Source: an uncultured Bacteriovorax sp. (GTDB lineage: Bacteria; Bdellovibrionota; Bacteriovoracia; Bacteriovoracales; Bacteriovoracaceae). Taken from it: 64,000 nt of DNA. The notes beneath the pieces were generated by a model. That model ran no database searches. It was not told the DNA's origin and saw nothing but the letters and a program-made list of their open reading frames with translations. The position numbers were made by a program, and so were the translations under genes. Below, piece by piece: positions 33,494 through 41,998 of this stretch. Positions within the stretch are counted from its first letter, which is position 1. Every line of letters begins with the position of its first letter. Location: NCBI GenBank assembly GCA_946480715.1, contig CAMLKK010000004.1:101458-165457 (forward strand), in the 5' to 3' direction.

Positions 33494-35235
33494 TGTTGTT
33501 TGATCGTTAAAATAATCGGTCCACCGACATGCTTAAAATCTTCATCGGCCATTTGATCGAGATCATATCCTACAAGCTGAGTTTTTAATAAATCCTGCAT
33601 GTAATTGTTGAAATCATAAACGCGGCTCAGCCCGAATGTATCCGCGAAATGCTGAATCTTTTTGAATAGCTCAGGAGTTAAAATGAACTCCCCTTCGCTT
33701 GTCAGAACTCCTGAGACAAAACGCTTGTATTCTTCGATTGTCAGACCCAGCTTCGCTGTTGTTGCCTGCTCATTTTTTTCGCTGAATGAACTCAGATAAT
33801 AATTGGCGAAATTTGAAAGCAGCAGCGCTTCGAAATCGATGTCTTCAACTGTGTAGTTGAGATAATAGCTGTCTTGCAAACGACCTTCTTCTTTCAATGC
33901 AGAGAAAGCTTCGTAAAATTTTTGAGCGAACGGAAGTAGATCAATGAGTGTTTTTGTTTTGTATGTCCACATTAAGTATTCATCAACTTCAATGATGGTC
34001 TTTGCACTGTCATCTTTAGGCGAATGAAACTTCACTGGTTGATCAAACGTATTATCCAGAAACTCATTCCAGTAATCACCCAGGAATGCTTCACGATCAC
34101 CGTCAAACTGATTAGCGTGTAGGGCCTTCTTCAGGTCTTTAAGATTAAAACGAATAAGTGAGTTTCCAATTTTATAAAGATCAGAAAAATTAAAGAGCGT
34201 AAATAATCCCTCGGCCGGAATATCTTTCAAATACTCGCTGACTTGCGAAGACTTCACATAATTAAAACCCAAAAGAATAAGGTTCTTCGTTTGGGCCCCG
34301 GTTCTTGTCATCGCGACAGAACCCTTTTTAAGTGAGCCTTGCGATTCGAGACGGGCATTGATTAAACGGACAAAATTAAATTGAATGAAATCCGCTCGTT
34401 TTTGATCCTGAAGTTTTAAAAGTTCATCAATAACTTTTTTAAAGTGATCTTTGAAAGCAACAAGAGAAGAATTATGCAAATTTTGATTGCGGGAAACTTC
34501 TCCAATTTCACCAGTCGCTGCCGTTTTCTTTTTTATGAATTGATGAAGGAAGTCGATATTGATAAATGGATTTTCAGCTTCTAGCGCATCTATGTAGTCG
34601 ACGAAACCAAAATCGCGCATTCTTTCTTTGCGGGCTTCAAACTGATCTTCCTGCAGAACGGAGAATGAGTCAGAGACCATTTTAAATAAGAAGGTATATG
34701 CGTTTTCAACTCCAATTTCGTAATACAACTGGCGAATGAGAGAACGTGCCTCATCTACGTAAGGAAAACTTTCGTCAAATTCAAAGAGAAGTTGGTTATC
34801 ATCAGTGAGAAAATAATTATCATGATCGGGATAATTGGGATCTTCTGCATCGAAGCTCCATACGTTGAAACGACTTTTTAAAAAGAGAAGGAACTGTTCA
34901 GATTGAACGAATTCCGCCTTGACCTCTTCTGATTCAACCAGCGAATAGGCCTGTAGCCAAAACACAAAGTGATCAACATCAATTTCATCTTTTTGCCAAA
35001 GATCGATATCTAAAAAAACTTCTCGCTGCTCTTTCGAAAATTTTGGAAGATACTCCGCTACTTTTTCAACGGGTAATTTTCTAAGCGCGAGATAAACAGG
35101 CTGCACGGGAAGCACACTTAGATCATTACTGCCCTCAACATATTTTTCAATTTGATCGAGGTGATTGTAAGCATCAGACTCCTTCATTAACAGAGTAAGT
35201 GGGTCGTTTTTTGCTTTCTGATCAACTTTAGTCAT
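33490..35235 (-). CDS. Large cytoplasmic protein of unknown function (DUF6178-like)
   Basis: A 581-residue acidic, mainly helical protein with no signal peptide or transmembrane helix. It starts after a good AAGGA. The architecture, with an N-terminal LPVQPVYLALRKLP segment and repeated helical pairs, reminds me of the DUF6178 family of delta-proteobacterial-type genomes, but I cannot confirm this. It has its own transcription unit, divergent from the FNR-type regulator and convergent with the small coupled gene pair. No catalytic motif is seen. Confidence 0.75.
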   Translation of the reverse strand: MTKVDQKAKNDPLTLLMKESDAYNHLDQIEKYVEGSNDLSVLPVQPVYLALRKLPVEKVAEYLPKFSKEQREVFLDIDLWQKDEIDVDHFVFWLQAYSLVESEEVKAEFVQSEQFLLFLKSRFNVWSFDAEDPNYPDHDNYFLTDDNQLLFEFDESFPYVDEARSLIRQLYYEIGVENAYTFLFKMVSDSFSVLQEDQFEARKERMRDFGFVDYIDALEAENPFINIDFLHQFIKKKTAATGEIGEVSRNQNLHNSSLVAFKDHFKKVIDELLKLQDQKRADFIQFNFVRLINARLESQGSLKKGSVAMTRTGAQTKNLILLGFNYVKSSQVSEYLKDIPAEGLFTLFNFSDLYKIGNSLIRFNLKDLKKALHANQFDGDREAFLGDYWNEFLDNTFDQPVKFHSPKDDSAKTIIEVDEYLMWTYKTKTLIDLLPFAQKFYEAFSALKEEGRLQDSYYLNYTVEDIDFEALLLSNFANYYLSSFSEKNEQATTAKLGLTIEEYKRFVSGVLTSEGEFILTPELFKKIQHFADTFGLSRVYDFNNYMQDLLKTQLVGYDLDQMADEDFKHVGGPIILTIKQH

Positions 35236-35365
35236 GTTCTTTCCTTAGCGTTTAGGTCCCCCTGTATAACACGCCTGGTATACAAAATTCAAGGAATTAG
35301 GGTTATGGTGTCAGACATTAAGGCAGTAATTGTCGGGACTTATCAAATTCTTTTCACAATAAAAA

Positions 35366-35406
35366 GTGATGTAAATCATGTTATTTAGTGTCTAGAGTGC
35401 TATGAT
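35366..35406 (+). promoter_or_regulatory. FNR-type box and promoter of the FNR-like gene
   Basis: GTGAT-GTAA-ATCAT (core TGAT 35367-35370, ATCA 35375-35378) matches the FNR consensus TTGAT-N4-ATCAA except the outer base of each arm. An extended -10 (TGC TATGAT, 35401-35406) predicts a start near 35413-35414, which places the box at about -41.5, the class II activator position. The FNR-like gene follows directly, suggesting autoregulation. Confidence 0.6.
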
Positions 35407-35425
35407 ATGCGTAAGGAAAAAAACT

Positions 35426-36139
35426 ATGAAAAGAGCCTCTGCACTAAATTCTTGTTCTGACTGCCCTTCAAAAGACGAAGGGATCTTTTGCCAAGTTGAG
35501 TTCGGTGAGATTGAAGAAATCAGTCATCACAAAATAACGAACGTCTATAAAAAGGGACAAACGTTATTTGTTCAAGGCAATCACCCGTTTGGTTTATACT
35601 GCGTGAGCAGTGGGAACATCAAACTTACTAAGGCCGGAAATGATGGCAAAGAAACTATTCTTCGCATTGTTCATAGCGGAGATATCTTAGGCCACAGAAG
35701 TCTTTTCACTGATGATAACTATGCGGCAACCGCAACTGCAATGGAAGATACTGTTGTCTGCTTCATCGATAAAAAATTCATCACATCGATGATGAAAAAA
35801 AATCCATCAATCGCTTTAAACATCATCAATAAACTTTCTCGCGACATGGGACAGGCAGAAAATAAACTGACCTCGCTCCACCAGAAAAACGTTCGTGAGC
35901 GCTTAGGCGAGCTTATCCTGACTTTGAAAGCTAGCCATGGTGTACTTGAAAATGGTCGTTGGAAGATCAATCTCAAACTAACGAGAGAAGAAATGGCCAC
36001 TATGATCGGTACCGCCAATGAAACTCTAATTCGTTTTATGACTGAATTTAAAGACGCAGGAATCATCGAGCAAGATGGTAAAATTCTTTACATCAAAGAT
36101 GAAGAAGAGCTCCTGAACTGGGCGAACGTTAACTACTAA
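35426..36139 (+). CDS. FNR-type oxygen-responsive transcription regulator
   Basis: A 237-residue Crp/Fnr-family regulator. The N terminus has C10, C13 and C22 (C-x2-C-x8-C) and a fourth cysteine C112 in TVVCFIDKK, at the place of C122 in E. coli FNR, so a [4Fe-4S] cluster is likely. The sensor beta-roll (about 35-115), dimerisation helix and winged helix follow, with recognition helix TANETLIRFM keeping E and R of the FNR ExxSR motif. I start at 35426 after AAGGA; an upstream ATG at 35402 lies in the predicted -10 box. It heads the cco cluster and probably activates it under low oxygen. Confidence 0.9.
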   Translation: MKRASALNSCSDCPSKDEGIFCQVEFGEIEEISHHKITNVYKKGQTLFVQGNHPFGLYCVSSGNIKLTKAGNDGKETILRIVHSGDILGHRSLFTDDNYAATATAMEDTVVCFIDKKFITSMMKKNPSIALNIINKLSRDMGQAENKLTSLHQKNVRERLGELILTLKASHGVLENGRWKINLKLTREEMATMIGTANETLIRFMTEFKDAGIIEQDGKILYIKDEEELLNWANVNY

Positions 36140-36202
36140 AACTCATTTCAAAAACTGATATAGAACATGTTTTCCCTATCATTCTTTCGATATGCTTGAG
36201 TT

Positions 36203-36571
36203 ATGAAATGGATCAAGCAAATAAATCTCACAGAAAATTTAATTGAAAAACTGAAGGAGCTTACGACAATAAGAACCTTCAGTTTGAAATCCCCTCTTTT
36301 CTATGAAGGACAGGTTCCCATTGTGGCCTATCTCGTTTTACGAGGCTCCATTCAGCTAAGTAAAAAGAAAAAACTTCATCAAGTTTTGAGGCCTGGTATG
36401 CTTCTTGGTGGAGATGCTCTGCTGGAGAAAAAACCATCGGATGTAACTGCTGAAGTTCTTGGCAACACTACACTTTGTTTTATTGATCGTTCTACAATGT
36501 TGGAAATCGAAAACAATGACAGCGAGCTTGCTAAAATACTCCTGAAAGAAAAAGTGGCAGAGGAAAATTAA
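36203..36571 (+). CDS. Stand-alone cNMP-binding-fold protein without DNA-binding domain
   Basis: A 122-residue protein that is only the Crp/Fnr sensor beta-roll: LFYEGQVPIVAYLVLRGSIQLS, RPGMLLGGDALL and TLCFIDRSTM. The last piece resembles VVCFIDKKF of the FNR-like neighbour, but the N-terminal cysteines and the winged helix are missing, and the cNMP-phosphate-binding Arg is not apparent. It lies between the FNR-like gene and ccoI, whose ATG overlaps its stop (TAATG). It might be a modulator of the regulator or a relic; no frameshift is seen, so it is a complete small gene. Confidence 0.75.
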   Translation: MKWIKQINLTENLIEKLKELTTIRTFSLKSPLFYEGQVPIVAYLVLRGSIQLSKKKKLHQVLRPGMLLGGDALLEKKPSDVTAEVLGNTTLCFIDRSTMLEIENNDSELAKILLKEKVAEEN

Positions 36572-38928
36572 TGAACACTTGTTCTCATTGTCATGAACCA
36601 GCAAATTCACCTCTGCTCGTTGAAGAAAATCCGTCTCTTCTTTTTTGCTGTCAGGGATGCCTGGCCGTCTACAATATCCTTCATCAAAAAGGACTTGATG
36701 CTTATTACACAATTAAAAACGATACTGGTTTTTTCAAAAAGCGTGCACCAGTAGAGCTGGCCGAAAGCGATTATTCGTACTTCGACGATCCTCTTTTTAA
36801 TAAAGACTATATTGAAGAAAACAACTCTTCAGAGAAAGTTTTAGAAGTTTACCTTGAAGGTATTCACTGCCTTGCATGTCTTTGGCTTATCGAAAATCTT
36901 GGTAAAACGATTCCGCACGTAAAAGACATCAAACTTGAAATGAATCGTTCAGTGGCCATTGTAACTCTTCATCAGGAGGGAAAATTCTCTCCGGTACTTA
37001 AGGAGTTTAATCTCATTGGCTACCGTCCGCATCCACTTAAAAAAAATCAAAACACGCTTGAATTAAAACGCAAAGAAGAACGTTCAATGCTTCTTAAAAT
37101 TGGTATTGCTGGAGCATCTTCAGGCAATATCATGTTGTATGCTGTTTCGCTTTACGGAGGAGCAACACATGAGTTCATTCACCTCTTCCATTCATTAACA
37201 GTTGTCTTTGCAGTTCCCGTTCTTCTTTACTGCGCTTTTCCTTTCTATGAAAGTGCTTACAAATCTTTAAAGTCTAAATCAATCAATATTGATGTTCCTA
37301 TTGCACTTGCTTTACTCGTCGGTGCTTTTTCAGGATTCTTTTCCTATTTTATGGGCGGTGAAGATAATTATTTCGATTCACTGACGGCCCTAGTCTTCCT
37401 TTTACTTCTTTCACGTTATGCTCTTTTTAAAATTCAAGAAAAAGGTATATCAACGAATGATCTGCAATTTGCTCATACATCAGAGTCAGCTTACAAAGCA
37501 CTCAATGACAACTTAGATGAATTTGTCGCCGTTCCGGTTCATCATTTAAATGTTGGCGACAGAGTAAAAGTTAAAGTTAATGACCTTATACCAGCGGATG
37601 GGAAAATCATCCGTGGCCAATCGAAAATAAATAATTCACTTCTTACGGGAGAGAGCCAGCCTCTTGAAGTGCGTGAAGGTGAAGCTGTTTATTCAGGTGC
37701 CATCAATTTGGCCCAGGAATTCATCATGCAAGTTGATGTTACTGGCCAGCAGACTAAATTGGGAAAAATTCTACGAACTGTTGAGCAAGGCTGGTCGCTG
37801 AAATCACCTGTGGCCCAGCTAACAAATACAATTGCAAAACTTTTTGTCATTGTTATTTGTTTCTTAAGTGTTGTACTTTTTGCAATAAAACTTCCTGGAA
37901 GTGGAATCAATAGTGCGTTTTTATCGGCCATGACACTTTTAATTGTTACTTGTCCGTGTGCTCTCGCGATTGCTACTCCGCTCGCTTTTTACCGATCGCT
38001 TAGTAAAGCCGCTCAAAATGGAATTATCATTAAAAGCGATGAAGCTCTCGAGAAAATTGCCCAGGTTGAAAACATCTTTATCGATAAAACGGGAACAATC
38101 ACTCACGGTCAGCCTCACATCAATTCCTTCACTGTCGTTGAAAATACAAAACACAGTATTTATGATGTTGTTTATAGCTTAGAAGCAAATTCAGCTCATC
38201 CTACGGCGAAGGCCCTCATGCGATTTGTAGAAAAAAGCGGCAACAAACTCATTCGCCTTGCCGTCAATAACTATAGAGAGATTTTGGGTGTGGGGATTGA
38301 AGGTCAGATTGATGGAATCAATTACTCCATAAAAGAAAATAAAATTTTTGTTGATGATAAAATCATCGCTCATTTCGGACTGAATGATTCGGTAAGGTCT
38401 GATTCGCTTCCAACTCTCACTGAACTAAAAAAAATGAAACTCAATCTTAAAATGTTGAGTGGTGACTCTAAAGCGATAACTGAGAGAATCGGGAAACAAA
38501 CTGGATTTCAACTCACAGAAATTTACAGTCACTGTACTCCTGAATCAAAGGCCAGCATCATTGCTGATCATAAAAAAACTCTTATGATTGGTGATGGTGC
38601 AAACGATGCGATTGCATTCAAGCGCGCCGACGTTGGAGTTGCCGTTTTAGGGGCAATGGATATCTCTCTTAAGGCCTGTGATGTTTACTTGACGAATCCT
38701 GGATTAGTTCCGTTGAGGGATTTAATCGTTCTTTCGCAAGAAACGATGAAAGTTATCAAACGCAATTTGGTTCTTTCACTTCTTTATAATTCACTATCAG
38801 TAATTGCTACATTTGCAGGAGTGATTTCTCCTCTGGTTGCAGCTATAATTATGCCAGTAAGCTCATTAACAGTTGCCGTTTCGGTACTTATTGGAACTAA
38901 AAAGTTGAGAACTTTATGGAAGTCATAA
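36571..38928 (+). CDS. ccoI: cbb3 oxidase copper-transporting P-type ATPase CcoI
   Basis: The 785-residue P1B ATPase loads copper for CuB of the cbb3 oxidase. Visible features: an N-terminal CSHC and FCCQGC zinc/copper-binding region of the FixI/CcoI type, an HMA domain with GIHCLACLW, the CPC metal motif in VTCPCALA, TGES, the phosphorylation site DKTGT, HPTAKA and GDGANDA. It is directly followed by ccoS (overlap 13 bases) and ccoNO, the usual cco assembly neighbourhood. Confidence 0.95.
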   Translation: MNTCSHCHEPANSPLLVEENPSLLFCCQGCLAVYNILHQKGLDAYYTIKNDTGFFKKRAPVELAESDYSYFDDPLFNKDYIEENNSSEKVLEVYLEGIHCLACLWLIENLGKTIPHVKDIKLEMNRSVAIVTLHQEGKFSPVLKEFNLIGYRPHPLKKNQNTLELKRKEERSMLLKIGIAGASSGNIMLYAVSLYGGATHEFIHLFHSLTVVFAVPVLLYCAFPFYESAYKSLKSKSINIDVPIALALLVGAFSGFFSYFMGGEDNYFDSLTALVFLLLLSRYALFKIQEKGISTNDLQFAHTSESAYKALNDNLDEFVAVPVHHLNVGDRVKVKVNDLIPADGKIIRGQSKINNSLLTGESQPLEVREGEAVYSGAINLAQEFIMQVDVTGQQTKLGKILRTVEQGWSLKSPVAQLTNTIAKLFVIVICFLSVVLFAIKLPGSGINSAFLSAMTLLIVTCPCALAIATPLAFYRSLSKAAQNGIIIKSDEALEKIAQVENIFIDKTGTITHGQPHINSFTVVENTKHSIYDVVYSLEANSAHPTAKALMRFVEKSGNKLIRLAVNNYREILGVGIEGQIDGINYSIKENKIFVDDKIIAHFGLNDSVRSDSLPTLTELKKMKLNLKMLSGDSKAITERIGKQTGFQLTEIYSHCTPESKASIIADHKKTLMIGDGANDAIAFKRADVGVAVLGAMDISLKACDVYLTNPGLVPLRDLIVLSQETMKVIKRNLVLSLLYNSLSVIATFAGVISPLVAAIIMPVSSLTVAVSVLIGTKKLRTLWKS

Positions 38929-39092
38929 CATTACTCATACCACTCTCCATTATGCTGGCCTCATTTTTTGTGGCCGGTTTTTTTTGGATGATCTTTAAAG
39001 GACAATACGATGACCTAGATACACCAAGTTTAAGAATGCTATTAGAGGATAAATATAAAACGAAAAACGATCACGAAAAGGAAGTAAAATGA
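38916..39092 (+). CDS. ccoS: cbb3 oxidase maturation protein CcoS
   Basis: A 58-residue protein starting MEVITLLIPLSIML. It has one transmembrane helix ending in FVAGFFWMIFKGQYDDLDTPS, the hallmark of CcoS (a helix followed by GQYDDLxxP). CcoS is needed for heme and copper insertion into CcoN. The gene overlaps ccoI by 13 bases and ccoNO by 4 bases (ATGA), so all are translationally coupled. Confidence 0.93.
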   Translation: MEVITLLIPLSIMLASFFVAGFFWMIFKGQYDDLDTPSLRMLLEDKYKTKNDHEKEVK

Positions 39093-41218
39093 GTAATCGA
39101 AAGCTAGAAGTCTTCTCCTATGACGATCACATCGTCAGAATGTTTTTTATTGCAACTGTCATCTGGGGTGTCGTGGCCATGCTATTGGGTATCACGATCG
39201 CCTTCCAACTTGCAGAATGGAAATTAAATTTCGGTCTGCCTTGGATTACATTTGGACGTCTTCGTCCACTGCACACGAATGCAGCGATTTTCGCCTTTTG
39301 CGGAAACGCCATCTTTGCAGGTATTTACTACTCTCATCAACGTCTCTTGAAAGCGAGATTGTTCAACGATCTACTTTCTAAAATCCACTTTTGGGGATGG
39401 CAGCTGATTATCGTTTTGGCAGCTGTTACACTTCCATTAGGGATCACGACTGGTAAAGAATACGCAGAGCTTGAGTGGCCTATTGATATTCTTATCACAT
39501 TGATTTGGGTTGTCTTTGCCGTTAACTTTTTCGGAACAATTCTCCGTCGTCGCGAACGCCACATTTACGTTGCTATCTGGTTCTACATTGCAACGATTTT
39601 AACAGTAGCTGTTCTTCACATCATCAACTCACTTGAATTGCCTGTAACGTTCTTAAAGTCATACTCAGTATACGCGGGTGTTCAGGATGCTCTTGTTCAA
39701 TGGTGGTATGGTCACAACGCTGTTGCGTTCTTTTTAACGACTCCATTCCTTGGTTTGATGTATTACTTCATTCCAAAAGCGGCGAATCGTCCAGTTTACT
39801 CTTACAGACTTTCAATCATTCACTTTTGGTCATTGGTCTTCATTTATATTTGGGCCGGTCCTCACCATCTTCTCTACACGACACTTCCAGAATGGGCACA
39901 AACGCTCGGAATGGTTTTCTCTATCGCTCTTTGGATGCCAAGCTGGGGAGGGATGATCAACGGTCTACTTACTCTTCGTGGCGTTTGGGATAAAGTTCGT
40001 ACAGATCCTCGTCTTAAATTTATGGCCATGGCCCTTACGTTCTACGGTATGGCGACTTTCGAAGGACCACTTCTTTCAATTAAATCTGTAAACGCTATCG
40101 CCCACTTTACAGACTGGATTCCAGGACACGTTCACGCTGGTACTATCGGTTGGAACTATATGCTTGTGGCCGGGATTCTCTACTTCATGGTTGAGAAACT
40201 TTGGAACACTGAACTCTACTCTAAAAAACTTGCGAACATTCAATTTTGGTTAGCAACTGTTGGTCTTGTTTTCTACATCGTTTCTATGTGGATTGCAGGT
40301 ATTACACAATCTCTAATGTGGAGAGCGATGGATGCAACTGGAAAACTCGTTTATCCAAACTTCATTGAAACAGTAGTAAAAATTGTTCCAATGTACTGGT
40401 TGAGAGCAATCGGTGGTACATTCGTTTTCATTTCTTTCCTCATCTTTGCTTACAACCTTTATAAAACTGCTAAGAAAGGAACTGTTGGAGAAGAAGAAAA
40501 ACTTGAAGCATACGCGCTTGATGATCATTCGGTTGAACATGGAGCTTCTGCCCACAGATCACTTGAAGGGATGCCGATGATTTTCGCAGTCCTTTCATTA
40601 ATTGCGATTCTTGTTGGTTCGGCCATTGAAATCGTGCCATCAATCATGGCGCCAAAATACATCGTCAAAAACACGGCGATCAAACCTTACAAACCACTTG
40701 AACTTCTCGGTCGTGATATTTATGTCCGCGAGGGCTGTTACCTCTGTCACTCACAAACTGTTCGTCCAATGACTCACGAAGTACTTCGTTACGGGAAAGC
40801 ATCTGATGCCTCTGAATTCGTTTACGATCACCCATTTCAATGGGGATCAAAAAGAACTGGTCCTGACTTAGCAAGAGTTGGTGGAAAATATCCGGATATG
40901 TGGCACTACCGTCACTTCTGGGATCCACGTGAAGTAACTCCAGGTTCAATCATGCCTCGTTATACATGGCTCTTTAACAATAAAACTGATTACTCGACAC
41001 TCGAAAAGAAAATGGAAGTCATGAAAACACTTGGCGTTCCATACTCTCCAGAAGAAATCAAAAATGCTGTGGCCGATGCTCAAGCACAAGCTGAAAGCAT
41101 TAAGACAACTCTCGTAGCTGCAGGAGTGTCTGAGAAAATCGCTGATAAAGAAGTTGTTGCACTTATTGCTTACATGCAACGAATTGGTTCAGACTTCAAA
41201 AATGCGGAGGAAAAATGA
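39089..41218 (+). CDS. ccoN: Fused cbb3 cytochrome oxidase subunits I and II (CcoNO)
   Basis: A 709-residue fusion. Residues 1 to about 480 are CcoN: His ligands in RPLHTNAA, YGHNAVAFF, AGPHHLLYT and PGHVHAGTIGWN for the two b hemes and CuB. From about residue 490 a second membrane anchor (FAVLSLIAILVGS) leads to CcoO with the heme-c motif CYLCH and distal Met in SIMPRYTWL. This terminal oxidase reduces oxygen with high affinity and pumps protons. Subunits are separate genes in most Proteobacteria; fused CcoNO is known from other phyla, so it is unusual but intact. It is followed by ccoQ with a 4-base overlap. Confidence 0.95.
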   Translation: MSNRKLEVFSYDDHIVRMFFIATVIWGVVAMLLGITIAFQLAEWKLNFGLPWITFGRLRPLHTNAAIFAFCGNAIFAGIYYSHQRLLKARLFNDLLSKIHFWGWQLIIVLAAVTLPLGITTGKEYAELEWPIDILITLIWVVFAVNFFGTILRRRERHIYVAIWFYIATILTVAVLHIINSLELPVTFLKSYSVYAGVQDALVQWWYGHNAVAFFLTTPFLGLMYYFIPKAANRPVYSYRLSIIHFWSLVFIYIWAGPHHLLYTTLPEWAQTLGMVFSIALWMPSWGGMINGLLTLRGVWDKVRTDPRLKFMAMALTFYGMATFEGPLLSIKSVNAIAHFTDWIPGHVHAGTIGWNYMLVAGILYFMVEKLWNTELYSKKLANIQFWLATVGLVFYIVSMWIAGITQSLMWRAMDATGKLVYPNFIETVVKIVPMYWLRAIGGTFVFISFLIFAYNLYKTAKKGTVGEEEKLEAYALDDHSVEHGASAHRSLEGMPMIFAVLSLIAILVGSAIEIVPSIMAPKYIVKNTAIKPYKPLELLGRDIYVREGCYLCHSQTVRPMTHEVLRYGKASDASEFVYDHPFQWGSKRTGPDLARVGGKYPDMWHYRHFWDPREVTPGSIMPRYTWLFNNKTDYSTLEKKMEVMKTLGVPYSPEEIKNAVADAQAQAESIKTTLVAAGVSEKIADKEVVALIAYMQRIGSDFKNAEEK

Positions 41219-41400
41219 AACAGGCCGTATTAGCTAATTGGGATTTACCACTACTCTCAGTCGCTGCTCTCATTTTATTTGTTGTTTGTTTCTTTTGTTA
41301 CACACTTTGGACTTACCGAAAAAGTAATAAAGAAATGTATGATGCGGCTTCGTTTATTCCCCTCAATGATGTTCCAACAATGAAATTGGAAGGAAAATAA
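41215..41400 (+). CDS. ccoQ: cbb3 oxidase subunit CcoQ
   Basis: A 61-residue protein with one transmembrane helix (LLSVAALILFVVCFFCYTLW) followed by a short hydrophilic tail, as in CcoQ, the small subunit that stabilises the cbb3 complex. It overlaps ccoNO by 4 bases and lies 1 base from ccoP. The family is weakly conserved, so position and topology carry the call. Confidence 0.85.
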   Translation: MKQAVLANWDLPLLSVAALILFVVCFFCYTLWTYRKSNKEMYDAASFIPLNDVPTMKLEGK

Positions 41401-41401
41401 T

Positions 41402-41998
41402 ATGAAAGATAAAAATGACAAAACAGAGTTACACGTAGAGGCCGATGAGAGGCCACTACTATTAGATCATAACTACGATGGCATTCAGGAACTCAATCAC
41501 CCCCTACCATTTTGGTGGAACTTTGCCTTCTGGATTGGGATCATCTTCGCTATTGGATACTTCGTTTATTACCAATACATGGGCGGTAAATCTTTAAGAG
41601 AAGAATTCACTGCAGATTATGCACGAGTTCAGTCAATTATGGCGGAAGAAAAGGCAAAACACGGCTCTTTCAATCAGGAAGTTTATGCTGCTCTTTTGGC
41701 CAAAGATGCTCTTAAAAAAGGGGAAGAAATATTCAATAATAACTGTGTCGCTTGTCACTTAGAAAAAGGTAAAGGCGATATCGGACCAAACCTCACTGAC
41801 GAGTATTGGTTATGGGCGAAAAGTACGCCTGAAACAATCTTCCCTATCGTTTATAACGGTGTATTGGAAAACGGGATGCCTAACTGGAACGAAACTCTCT
41901 CGACTGAAGAAATTTATCAAGTTGTTGCTTATGTTCACAGTTTGAAAAATACTCATCAGCCTGGAGGTAAGGCACCTCAAGGAAATAAGGTAGAATGA
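41402..41998 (+). CDS. ccoP: cbb3 oxidase cytochrome c subunit CcoP with a single heme
   Basis: CcoP passes electrons to the oxidase core. This 198-residue protein has the typical N-terminal PLPFWWNFAFW segment and one transmembrane helix, then one cytochrome c domain with CVACH, GDIGPNLTDEYW and the Met ligand in NGMPNW. Classical CcoP is about 300 residues with two CxxCH motifs. Here only one exists, so the protein has one heme c; no second domain or frameshift remnant is visible. The end overlaps ccoG by 4 bases. Confidence 0.93.
   Translation: MKDKNDKTELHVEADERPLLLDHNYDGIQELNHPLPFWWNFAFWIGIIFAIGYFVYYQYMGGKSLREEFTADYARVQSIMAEEKAKHGSFNQEVYAALLAKDALKKGEEIFNNNCVACHLEKGKGDIGPNLTDEYWLWAKSTPETIFPIVYNGVLENGMPNWNETLSTEEIYQVVAYVHSLKNTHQPGGKAPQGNKVE

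Noticed and set aside
36203..36571. Pseudogene of a Crp/Fnr regulator
   Set aside because: The frame is intact, and its stop is coupled to ccoI, so it is treated as a real small gene.
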